Assembly: GCA_903632075.3 (NCBI GenBank)
Contig: CAHIKZ030000058.1
Coordinates: 1,127,501 to 1,191,500 of the forward strand
Source: Acanthosepion pharaonis
Taxonomy: Eukaryota > Mollusca > Cephalopoda > Sepiida > Sepiidae
Direction: 5' to 3'
Length of the DNA: 64,000 nt
Shown here piece after piece: positions 23,241-33,690 of the stretch (within the stretch, counting starts at the first letter, position 1; each line of letters starts with the position of its first letter). The notes under the pieces were generated by a model. The model saw nothing but the letters and a program-made list of their open reading frames with translations, did no database searches and had not been told where the DNA came from. A program made the translations under genes and the position numbers.

Positions 23241-23459
23241 AATGTGTACAAACGTTGCTGATGCCAGATTAGTCCGTTTTGTTTTTTGCTTGAAGAACGA
23301 CATAAACAATCCCAGACCTCTTTCTGACTTGCTGCTTTCCCCACAGATATACACATGGACGAAAGCATGAACACAAAGAAGCGCTCACAGAAGTATGAAC
23401 ACCATTGGCATTAATCAAGTGTGCCGACTTACGCCGCCTCTTCCAAGATCATCTTCTTC

Positions 23460-23700
23460 TTCTATGTGACGCGTCCCTTCGGGATGTGGCTAGTCATGGC
23501 TCTCCACCATTTTCTTCTCATTGTAGCTCTTAGTAAATTTGTCCTTTTGATCTCACTCTCAAACTCTGTTGTGTCAAACTAGCTCGTTAAGTAGCCTATG
23601 CCTGGTTTTGCTCTCCCTGTTGACTTCGATGTGTCCTGTGGTTGTCAAATTTTCTAAGCGCAGGATTCTTATTTTATTATAAGGCTGCAATTTCGGTAAC
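23460..23700 (-). mobile_element. LINE 3' terminus (same family as 3425-4245)
   Basis: gcgtcccttcgggatgtggc ... ctccaccattttcttc parallels 3437-3500 (gtgtcccttcaggatgcagc ... ctccacatcttcctg), i.e. the C-terminus and 3' UTR of the LINE on the minus strand. No RT core is attached. Confidence 0.7.
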
Positions 23701-24412
23701 TGTTTAGGTTTTTGCTGCAAGCGAGACAACTGTATTTATCTCCCTTGGATTCAGGAGGACTGTTGACAGTGACTTTGCTATGAAAATGGTTCAGTGGTAA
23801 AATGAACAATGCAAAGAATACTAAATACAAGTCTAAGAAACAAACATTTTAAATTAATGACCAACAAAAAACACACACACACATAAACAACTAAAGACGT
23901 TAAAAAGAAAATTGCTGGACATCCAGAATTAATCGATAAAAAATGAATAGAAATCGTTATGAAATGAATGCTGACTTAATGACATAAAACAAATATGTCT
24001 GTGTGTCTTTGCAGCTAAGAGAAAAAGTGATTTTATAAATTGTTCTATTTTCTTGGACATCAGTGCTCATGTCTTTTGTTTAAAGATAGAAAACCAAAAA
24101 AAAAAAAAAAGAAAGAAAAAACTTCCATATTCAATGTTATATTTAATTTAACGACATTGACGAAAAGAAAGGCGTCTGTACACCGTGAACTTCCCCTTGC
24201 CTATTGAATACTTTCGCATGACTAATATGATTTGCGATGTTTTATCAGATTAAAAAGGAAACAAATAACCCCCTTTGATCAGCAAGATACATTTTTCAAC
24301 GTAAATGCTTAATGCTTACTATCAGATAAATTTAAAAATGTCTCACAAGCGTAGGGAGCAGTTAAAAAAACAGCACATATCTAAACCTTGAATAAAAATG
24401 GTAGAAGCATTT
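23701..24412. other. unassigned DNA
   Basis: Nothing recognised apart from short (AC)n near 23872-23882 and A-rich runs. Confidence 0.5.
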
Positions 24413-24499
24413 GGTTGCGCATAGTTGAATCAGCTGATGAATAACGACGTCATGAGAGTGTCCCTGGAATTGATTTCTTTGATTCAACTATACGCAACC
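24413..24499. repeat. 19-bp inverted repeat with 49-nt loop
   Basis: ggttgcgcatagttgaatc (24413-24431) pairs with gattcaactatacgcaacc (24481-24499) with a single mismatch. It is compatible with a miRNA-precursor-sized hairpin or a small MITE. Nothing else in the sequence chooses between them. Confidence 0.8.
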
Positions 24500-24814
24500 C
24501 TGGCGTCTAATACAGCATGGCCACCAGGTTGAATATACTGCCAATGGTCACTTACAGATGAACCGTCACCTAAAATAAGAAATACTTTTCCGAACCCCGG
24601 TCTACATCACCGAACAGTCAGGGCGCTATTTGAGCATGACTATATTTACGATGGAAAAGAAAAAAAAATAAGGATATAAAATAACAGTTTATTTTATGAT
24701 GTTTAAATGAGCCGGATATTTGACAGATTATTTTACGCCGTTTATGTGACTGATTACCCCCCACCACCACCACCACTTTCCACCAAAAAAAAAAAAAAAA
24801 AAAACAACTTGTAC

Positions 24815-24862
24815 CTTCAGGACGTAGCCGATGTGGATCTCCGCAGGTTCTTTTTCATTCCA
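24815..24862 (-). mobile_element. short LINE 3'-end fragment
   Basis: gtaccttcaggacgtagccg ... cattccatag resembles the shared LINE 3' terminus at 3437-3500 and 23466-23530. It is preceded by an A-run (24784-24804), on the wrong side to be its poly(A). Confidence 0.45.
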
Positions 24863-24977
24863 TAGAATTACGTGCTATCTTGTGATTTTCGTTAACTTTT
24901 ACATGATTTGATTTTGAGGGTTTTTCTTCGCGACTAGTGGCCACGCAAGGCCGGAGATCCCCGTCTATAGTGTTAGT

Positions 24978-25342
24978 TAATTGCCGTAATTCTCAATTCA
25001 ACCATAATACGCACTCGTAAAAATGTGCTGAAAGTGTGAGAAATGCTTCTACTCATGCATAATACGCACCACTTGTTTAGTAAACAAACCTTATAAATTG
25101 TACCCCACCAATTTCATTACGGCCAGTGTTTCCTACACTTAATTAAAAAATGATTTTATTAATTAAAAAATGATTTTAAACATAGAATAAAATTATTCTA
25201 ATTTAGTTTTATGATAAACTTTATTTTATTTTACGGCTATTTTAAAGATTTTTTTGTAGGTGAACATAATACGCACCCCTAATTTTGCTTATAATTTTTA
25301 GAAAAAAAAATGCGTATTATAGATGGCGAATTACGGTTGTAG
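24978..25342. mobile_element. ~365-bp MITE with terminal inverted repeats
   Basis: The left end has gccgtaattctc...ataatacgca and the right end its reverse complement (tgcgtattat...gaattacggt), about 30 bp with mismatches. The interior holds a direct 17-bp duplication (aattaaaaaatgatttt twice, near 25143-25180) and several internal taatacgcac words. Non-coding. Confidence 0.7.
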
Positions 25343-25853
25343 CTGGATAGGGGTAGACTGAACAGGTTTATGCTATTTCAAAGACCGTTTGTGCAAAAGC
25401 AAGCATAAAAGACTTGGCCTGACTTTGGACTCTTCCTGTCGATTTCTCTGTTCGTGATGATAAAAGTTACGCGATACGCATGTCCTTTGATTACTTAATA
25501 CAAAATACAGAACATTGCGTAAATATAGGGAAAATATAAACTTATATAGGTAATTTTTTAGAAAAAGAAAATATCTATAAATACAACATAAATGGTATAG
25601 GAAATAAATGAAGTAATGTATCATGATCAATGATGGGCTTCAAGGGATTCGCAACAAACTATTTGCTTAAATTACACAAATTTGCAGAAACAGTTCTTAA
25701 AATTAAGAATCTTGGACATTTATATTCACCGATAAAAAAAAAAAAAGAAAAAAAGCATGTAAAAAAGATTAGTTATCTTAGTAAAGCCTAATAAGAATAT
25801 GAAAGTAAATGCATACTTAAAATTATTGTTTATTGTCTTCTGGACTACGTCAA
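25343..25853. other. unassigned DNA
   Basis: Nothing recognised. Confidence 0.5.
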
Positions 25854-25974
25854 GTCTTCCTGGCACATCACGTTGAAACACCGGTTCTCGTCCAATCAAT
25901 GAAGTTAAGCAGCTTTGAGCTTGGACAGTACCTAGATAGGTGACCGCTTGGGAATAAACAGATGCTGTAAGCTT
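25854..25974 (+). pseudogene. 5S rRNA-derived sequence (pseudogene or SINE head)
   Basis: At 121 bp it is exactly 5S length. Segments cacgttgaaacaccggttct, gaagttaagcag and ggtgaccgcttgggaata align with animal 5S rRNA, including the internal control region (A box and a C-box-like tggacagtacctagatagg). Substitutions in the 5' stem (gtcttcctggc) and at the 3' end break the terminal helix, so a functional 5S gene is unlikely. No T-run terminator follows directly. A second copy is on the minus strand at 27775-27892. Confidence 0.88.
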
Positions 25975-26109
25975 GGATGATATTGGAATATAAAGCTTCG
26001 TTAAATAATAACAATATCTTTCTGATCAGGTAAAACGGAAGCCTGTTCTTTCTGTACAGATGCTTGTTTTTGTTTGGCGATATATCAGAATGAATGGGTT
26101 AGTTAATGA

Positions 26110-26500
26110 TAATATCTAAATGTTATGAACAAGTTTTATGCCTTCAACCAGAGATAAAATGTCTTGTTGGTAATTCAACTCTAAAATGTCTTGGTATTTC
26201 TGCTATAAAATATCTTGTTGGTAATTCTGCTCTAAAATATCTTGTTGGTAATTCTGCGATAAAATGATTTGCTGGCATTTTTTTTACTATAAAACGTATA
26301 TTTATATTTTCACGGTGATTTTTCTTGTTTGGGGTTTCACTATTTGCCTATAGCTGGGACAAGTGCTACTACCAAGGGTCAGGGTGGACCTGGGAACAAC
26401 AACAATTAAAGGTGGTTCCATCCTCCACAAAAGCTCCAATCTACCGATCGGAAGCCCTGCCTGTGAAGATGTAAACTGAAAGCAGCCATTTGGTATGAAA
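26110..26500 (+). repeat. two-part repeat unit, copy 1 (~27-bp tandem array plus GC-richer module)
   Basis: At 26153-26290, five units of a ~27-bp motif (aaaatatcttgttggtaattctgc) are in tandem. They are followed at 26335-26440 by a module reading cctatagctggga...ggtggttccatcctcc. The same order recurs at 29085-29550 with similar start (gaacaagttttatgccttcaa) and module. Unclassified interspersed repeat, possibly a SINE body. Confidence 0.7.
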
Positions 26501-26686
26501 TTTGCTGAATTTCTAACACTCAAATTAACAGTCACTTTACAAGTTTGAGAAAAAAATTAAATGGTTCTTGCTGAAGATTTGTCAGGTAGAGAGAAATGGT
26601 CTTTAACTTCACAGTTTGCCAAAAAGCAAACGAACGATCGAAACTTCAAAAATGAACGCCGGGTGTCACTGAACTTTAAGGATTTG

Positions 26687-26713
26687 ATTCTATATCTCCA
26701 AGATATAGAATCA
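26687..26713. repeat. perfect 12-bp-arm palindrome
   Basis: gattctatatct, then a 3-nt centre, then agatatagaatc. Isolated, with no transposon ends nearby. Confidence 0.85.
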
Positions 26714-27059
26714 ACGACCTGAGAAATTTAACTCGCCGATATGTGTCTTTTTTCAAGTGAGAAGTTATAAGTGCGTGTTTGTAAAGTTATGGCATTTTTA
26801 GCTGGTGTAGCTGCGAAAAGAAAAGTCGAAAAATACGAAATGTCATATGCCAATACCAAGATGAAAATATGAGACTTGTCCCCAGGGTTACTATAAAGCG
26901 CATCCATGAGGAAAATCGAATGAAATGGACACCAGAATATATGAAGACCTTTTTTTCAACCGCTTCTTTCACCAATAAGTGCCGTACACCATTCGATAGC
27001 CAAGATTGAAGGTTTTATGTTTGGGAGTGGGAGTAAAGGTTGGCACATGAATAATTGCA
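26714..27059. other. unassigned DNA
   Basis: Nothing recognised. Confidence 0.5.
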
Positions 27060-27170
27060 GATTATATTAACTAAATTTAATTACAAAAGATTTAATATTA
27101 GAGGGACCCAGGAATCCCCAAAATAAACTCAGGTGTGCCATTAACTTTACCAACATACCAATATATAAAT
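27060..27170. repeat. interspersed repeat shared with 37435-37520
   Basis: attacaaaagatttaatatt and ccaaaataaactca occur in the same order and orientation here and at 37440-37492. Unclassified; it may be the distal tail of the adjacent SINE. Confidence 0.6.
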
Positions 27171-27194
27171 GATTGATTTATTTTCTACGGCTTA

Positions 27195-27530
27195 TCAGAC
27201 CATTGCAGATTATTTACATTATTCGGACTATTGTCCTCATCTTTGTCACCATATTTATTACAACGTTTCGGCCGTTGTAAGCCCCGGCCTTCTTCAGGTG
27301 GTTGAAATGTCGAACTGAACCGTTTTTTTCGCTCGCTGGGGTAGACTGTTCAAGTTCCATGTGTCATGTCTAATGGATGTTAGTTATCAGTTATCTCCTG
27401 TAAATTAACCTCTCCGAGTTCTCCACTGCCTTAACCAGGTATTGAACTCACAACGATTTGCGTCCTGTCACTGGATCTACCCAACGCCTTTATCCACTGT
27501 GCCATTGATGTAAATAGTGTACATATTACC
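27195..27530 (-). mobile_element. tRNA-derived SINE with structured body
   Basis: The minus-strand head near 27506 reads atggcacagtggataaaggc (A box), and 27454-27435 reads gttgtgagttcaatacctgg (B box). The body contains a ctgaagaa / ggccg...cggcc / gaaacgtt fold (27258-27305). The tail reads gacaaagatgaggacaatag then tccgaataatgtaaataatc. The same body and tail occur at 31575-31955 on the plus strand. Confidence 0.82.
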
Positions 27531-27639
27531 TCATCTCAGAAATATTGACAGACCATTGCAGGTTATTTTAAGATACCATTTGATTTTTATTGTAAGAATA
27601 TTTAGCGAAAGTAATTATTTACTGATACAAGTCTTACAC

Positions 27640-27892
27640 ATTAACCCATAGCTGGAGGGAGAAAAGGTGGATTCATACCTTTCCCAGGTGAATATAACAA
27701 AACAGGGTAGAATTGGACCTCGACTCTCCGATTTTCAATTCAGAGCCATTACCCATTACACCGTCCACACACCCAAAATTACACCACAGGTATTCCTGAG
27801 CAGCCACTTATTTTGGTACAGCCCAGGCTCGTCGTTGCTTAACTTTGGTTACCGTACGGGAACAGGTGATTCAACGTTATATGGCTGTAAGC
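27640..27892 (-). mobile_element. chimeric 5S rRNA-tRNA SINE
   Basis: The minus strand from 27892 to 27775 aligns along its length with 5S rRNA (acagccatataacgttgaa, accaaagttaagcaacga, caggaatacctg). Directly downstream (27774-27704) comes a tRNA-like segment with an A-box-like ggacggtgtaatgggtaatg and a B-box-like gaggtccaattctaccc. The tail carries ggtatgaatcc, shared with 13556-13640. Fused 5S-tRNA heads are known from AmnSINE-type elements of vertebrates; the same design here suggests a related or convergent SINE family. Degenerate, so inactive. Confidence 0.75.
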
Positions 27893-28256
27893 TATTGAGA
27901 GTCAGTGGCTAATAAAATTGGAAACTTGTTAAAATGCAGTCGAATTGATACAATATTGGAAAATTTGATATGTCTACAACATATTAGACAATACCACTTA
28001 TTAGGCAAATTTATATAAATAGATGATGGAATGGAGAATATAAAGAAAGGTAAAAAGACAAATAATAGGATGTCGTGGAGAGACCTGATTGCTGACGTCC
28101 GGAAGGAAAGCAGAACGAAGAAGAGGAGTAATCGTTTGAGATACAGTATATAAAATGAGTTATGGTGATAAAATGATGATGGTAGATTGATTGATTTGTT
28201 TGTTTAACGGTATATCAACTCATTATGGGTCATTTAATGCTGATATTTATTGAATA
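27893..28256. other. unassigned DNA
   Basis: Nothing recognised up to the Helitron 3' end. Confidence 0.5.
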
Positions 28257-29077
28257 CTAGCAGTAGAGCCCGGCGTTGCCCGGGGATGTAACAGTAAGAG
28301 ATCGATTAAGTATCGACCATCATAAAGACTGAAAAATAAAATTGACAATGATTATTGTTTAAAGTTGACGGACACGCATGTCTTAATTATTTTTTTTTTT
28401 TAAGAATTGGTCAAAACCAAACTCAAACAAAAACATTGTTTTCGATCGTTACGAGTCTACCGATTAAATAGAATTTTATTATAAACAATTGTCTTTTAAA
28501 TGGAATTTTTAAAGCATTCTGAATGTAAAAATAAAGAAAAAAGTGTGCAAGACAATAAGAAACACTACCTGCCAAAAAGAAAGTGAAATTTTGTTGAAAT
28601 CGGTTGAAAAATGTAGGAAATCCGATCTCATATATAAACGAACACACACTGGGCACCTCGGCGTGGTGTAATGGTTAGCAAGCTTGTCTCGCTAGATCAG
28701 TTGCAACTGAAAAGTGAGTTCGATCCTCACTAGATGCCCCATAATTTCGGCCTTGTGCCACATCTAAGCTACGCTTGGAAAATAACTTTAAACGAACACA
28801 CACACACAAACAACGTGGGTTTTATAATAAGTATAATTCGATATGAGTTGTCCCCCTTTCATTCTCGAAACAGCGATGCCTCTTAATCGTGTTTTCAAAT
28901 TGATTTCGTGCAAAAACAATTGTGTTTTTCCAATTTTTGGCACTGTCAGAACCACCGCAAGGTAATTTTACGTAGTCCTGTGAAGTTTTGTTGAAATCGG
29001 TTGAGAAATGTAGGAAATCCGATCCAATATATAAACGAACAGACACACACACAACCTGGGTTTTATAATAAGTATGA
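28257..29077 (-). mobile_element. Helitron (non-autonomous, composite) carrying a SINE
   Basis: On the minus strand it starts A|TCATACTTATTATAAAACCC at 29077 and ends with a cccgggcaacgccggg hairpin then CTAG|T at 28257. A second 5'-like block (tacttattataaaacccacg) lies internally near 28837, giving the same A-B arrangement as 17961-20613 but without the 2-kb insertion. The 3' part (28257-28640) matches 20195-20613. A 138-bp SINE is inserted at 28651-28788. Confidence 0.9.
28651..28788 (+). mobile_element. short tRNA-derived SINE with 15-bp target-site duplication
   Basis: Close copy of the SINE at 3996-4130 (gggcacctcggcgtggtgta ... ctacgcttggaaaataactt). It is flanked by perfect taaacgaacacacac duplications (28635-28649 and 28789-28803). 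It lies inside Helitron block B, so it inserted after that Helitron. Confidence 0.93.
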
Positions 29078-29084
29078 TTTTGAA

Positions 29085-29550
29085 CACAGTTTTATGTCTT
29101 CAATTAAATATATTTTGAACGCAATGGTATACCTCCCACTAGTAATAAAATGTATTCTTGGTCATTTTACTATTTGTGTTGTCGTAATTCTAATCTAAGT
29201 TGTATTGCTGGTCATTTTACTTTAAAGTTTTATTGTAGGTTATTATACTATAATGTTGTTTTGTAGTATTTTTCATATGAATATGTATCATTGATAATTT
29301 TACTATAAATATGTATTGTTGGTATTCTTTTATATATCAATATGTATTGCTGGTATGTTTACTATAGAAATGTAATTTTATACTTCCATAGTGTTTCAGA
29401 ATTTTTCCCAGAGCTGGGAATCTAACAGGTGTTACTACCCCGTGTTAAGGTAGACCCGAGAACAACAGCAATTACGAGGTGGTTCCACGCTCCTCAGGAT
29501 CTCCAGTCCCTTGGTCAGCGGCATTGCTGACGGGTGTAAAGTAACGTCAT
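29085..29550 (+). repeat. two-part repeat unit, copy 2
   Basis: Degenerate ~30-bp tandem motifs (tatgtattgctggtatnttta-like) at 29110-29370 are followed by a module with agctgggaatctaacag ... aggtggttccacgctcctca, matching copy 1 at 26110-26500. It begins immediately at the 5' end of the Helitron. Confidence 0.65.
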
Positions 29551-30394
29551 GCCCAGAACTGGCTGATAATAGAAACAACAAGGAAAAGGCGGTAAAAAAA
29601 CAAAAGGTATAAAGTGGAAGAGTCGAGAATGTAAACTGATGCCCGCGACCCGAGATCATTTTGTCAACGTCGAAGTAGCTTCTCTTCAACATATCTTTGG
29701 ATTGACGTTTGAGCCGATGTGAAGAAAAAGAGCTCATTTTACAACAAATATCAATTCGGTAGTAAAACTGAAGAAAAACCTAGTTTCGTTATTCCGAGGT
29801 CGATAATTGACCCTTGGAACATATTCGATGCTATATCTCTATGCATTGTCTTTTATTTTAGAACCTCGAATGCCCCTCTCTTCATCTCTAACTGCGACTG
29901 TCTCTACATTGTCGCGGACGTCTCGTGATTCATTTTTCCATCACAACAGACATCGCGCTAGTATGGGGACGGATCATATAAGGCAACAAACAGAATTCAG
30001 TTTCACATTCAGATAAAATCGTTTTCAGCTCATTCGACTTCGTGGGTATATCTAGCGGGGATATATTCTGTAACCTGAGGATAAAGTCGAACTCAAAAAT
30101 GAACTGTTATAGAAGGAGAAATAAAAAAAATCAAAATTGAAAAAAAAGAAAGGGGAATAAAAGAACAAAGTGGAAGAAGAAGAAGAAGAAGAAGAAGAAG
30201 AAGAAGAGGGAGAGAATACAGCATAAGTTTAATAAATAACAAAGAATAGCAATAGATTAAACGAATAATTTGTAGAGTAAATAAGAATGAGGAAGAAGTT
30301 AAAAAATAGAAAATAAAATTAAGCGAAAAGAAAGCATGAAAGAAGAAATAAATATAAATAAATGTAAGAGAAGAAGAGGTAAAAAAAGAAATTA
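29551..30394. other. unassigned DNA with (AGA)n
   Basis: Contains an AGA-repeat tract at about 30173-30209 in purine-rich context. No gene recognised. Confidence 0.5.
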
Positions 30395-30860
30395 TTGTAA
30401 CCTAGAAAAGGTTTTTGAATGAGGAATAACCAAAAAGGAGGTTTGAAATAAAATGGTAATCTTTATAACATCAACAAAATACAATACTCGCCAGCGACGT
30501 GAAGTAGGTAAACAACTGCTTGTCGTGGACTACGTAGACAGTATATTACGATATTTCCCTGTCTCCTCGCGAGGTAAGTTGTGGTACAATGCCAAATTAA
30601 ATGTGAGGTAAACCGTGGGTTCGAGCAAAGTTGCCCGTCGACCCCGCATACGGTTTTCTGTGTACCTCCCCGGACGAGACTCTGCCAAAGAGCAGAGTCT
30701 CGTCCGGGTTTCTGTCTGCACAAAGGCAGAGAGTTCGACACGGCAAGAGCTTCCCACACTGGCAGCCTACGATGCCTGCTTTGGCAGCATATTACTCCCA
30801 CTTACAATAGTGTACAACGTATTTATGAGGATTGTAACATACCAATGAGTGTTCATAGGT
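30395..30860. repeat. unclassified interspersed repeat, copy 1, with strong hairpin
   Basis: GC-richer than its flanks. Its left part (gtaacctagaaaaggtttttgaat; cgccagcgacgtgaag) and right end (aacataccaatgagtgttcataggta) parallel 46095-46345. At about 30670-30710 a perfect 16-bp-arm hairpin (ccggacgagactctgc / gcagagtctcgtccgg, loop about 6 nt) interrupts it. Minus-strand frames of up to 112 codons show no known domain. Confidence 0.6.
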
Positions 30861-32933
30861 AAGGTATATAACAGAAATGGAAAAAAATAAACGAAAAAAG
30901 AAGAAAATGAAAAATGAAAATGAAATGAGAAAAAAGAAGAAAAGAATAAAATATCAGAAAGGAAGAATTTAATATATTAAAGAAAGAAGGGGAAATCTAA
31001 ATAAACGAGTAAAAAGAATGATAAAAGGTAGAAAGAAAAAAAAAACAAAGAGAAAAGAAAAATGAAGGAGTAGAGATAAAAAGATAAAAAAATCAAAACT
31101 TACGAATGATAATAAAGAAAGCAATGATATAAAATTAAAGAAAGAAATATCAAAGAAATAAAGAGATAAATAAAAGTGTAAAAATAAAGAAAAAAGCGAA
31201 AAAAGAATGAAAAAACAAATATAATAATGGAATGGTGTTATCACCAGCCCCAGTGGAATGAAGTCAAAATACTAGACAAAGAAGGACACTGAAAAGTTAG
31301 ACATCTGAAAAAATCAACACATATGCTAGACTATGAGGACCTTCTTAGTCGGCCTAGCATAGAAATATATACAACATGGGAGCCGGTAATAAAGAAAGAC
31401 AAATGACAGCAAGGCTCCAACCGGAGCAGCAATGAAAACAAGACAGCTAGCAGCAGCAGCAGCTTAATCATCAGCGCCAGCCTAATCATCAGCAGCAGAC
31501 TATTCATCATCATCAGCCTAATCAGAAGTGACGATTAGATTTAAGCTTTTTACTCCTGAAAATTGTCCTACAGGATAAGGGCCTAGTAAATGCGTTGGAT
31601 TGGAATGTGGCGACATAGTCGTTGCGAGTTCAATCCCTGGGTCAGGTAATTTGTAACTGCACTAAATTTAGACGGGCAAACAACAAATGAACAATACTGA
31701 ATAAAGATAAGAAATGATGATATCCCTCGTCATAAGCAGTGGTAGCAGAACAATCTACCCACGTAGATTATTATTTTTTTAAAATAAAGGGTTCAATTCG
31801 GAATTGCCTGTAGGATACCAAGGTCGTTATCCATTGGATGAAGACCGTAGGACACAACGAAGGAAATGTTGTGATAAAAACAACAAAGATGAGGACGATA
31901 GTCCGAAGATAAATAGTATAAATAATGATAATTCCTTATAGAAAAATTCAGACAAAAGTGACAAATAAATGAATAAAAATTAAAAAAAAGGAAGAACTAT
32001 TAAACAAATAAAAAGAGAAAGCAAAATAGAGAATAAAGAAAGATGAAATAAAAGGATGAAAAGGAAAAATTGAGAAAAAGGAGAAGAAATGAATGAAAAA
32101 GAGGGAAAGGAAGAAAATGTAATGGCGTATAACTGAAGATACGTAACAAGAGAAGAAAGAAAATAGACAAAAGTTAGTTTTCTTTACATCTATTGTTTTT
32201 ATATAATTATGCAACAAAAACAAAGATGAAATTCAAAAAATAAAAAACAAACAAACAAATGAATAAAAAGAAAGAAAGAAAAAGTTTAAAAGAAAAGTAC
32301 TGAAAAGAAATGAAAAAGACGGAAAGAAGATAGAAGGAAAAAAATAATGAAACTAGAGAATGACGAAATATCTTAAAATATGAAAATGAAAATAAAGAAA
32401 TAAAAGAAAAACTGAAGACAGACATTTAAAACAAAGTAACAAAAAAGAAGAAAGGGAATGAAAGAAAATAAAGGATAATGTAGAAAAAATAAAGATGAAA
32501 AACAAGAAAATTAGAGTGAAAAAGAAAAAAAACAGAATGAATAGAATGAAAAATGAAATTGAAAATAAAGTATTAAAAAAAGGAGATTGAAAGAAAGGAA
32601 ATAAAGAAAAAGTAAAGAAAAAGAAAAAAGAAGCAGAATTTAAAAAAAATATGAGATCAGTGAAAGAAAAAAAAACTACGTACAAGAAGAAATTTAAAAG
32701 AAATTAACAAAAAAGAGAAACAAGTCAAAAAGCAGGAAGAGAGATAAATAGAGAAAGTAAAGAAAGAAGACATTTTAAAAAATATAAAAAATAGATGAAA
32801 GTAAAAAAGTAAAAAAAAAAGAATGAAGAAATTTCGAAGAAAGTAACAAAGAAAAAAAGAAGAACGAAAGACAAATGGAGAAGAAACAGAAAAAGGGCAA
32901 AAAGAAAAATAAATAATAAATAAAGATAAAACA
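30861..32933 (-). repeat. purine-rich (GAAA)n-like low-complexity DNA
   Basis: A/G-rich on the plus strand, with one non-repetitive island (31240-31960) containing a SINE and (CAG)/(ATC) runs near 31447-31525. Minus-strand frames of F/L/S runs are compositional. Confidence 0.88.
31575..31955 (+). mobile_element. tRNA-derived SINE (same family as 27195-27530)
   Basis: B-box-like gagttcaatccctgg at 31626-31640. Body tgaagaccgtaggacacaac...gaaatgttgtgata, and tail acaacaaagatgaggacgat then agtccgaa, parallel the minus-strand SINE at 27195-27530. The A-box region (ggcctagtaaatgcgttgga) is diverged. No target duplication located. Confidence 0.7.

Positions 32934-33690
<757 letters not shown>

Noticed and set aside
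25854..25974. Functional 5S rRNA gene
   Set aside because: Terminal helix is broken, control-region substitutions are present and no T-run terminator follows.
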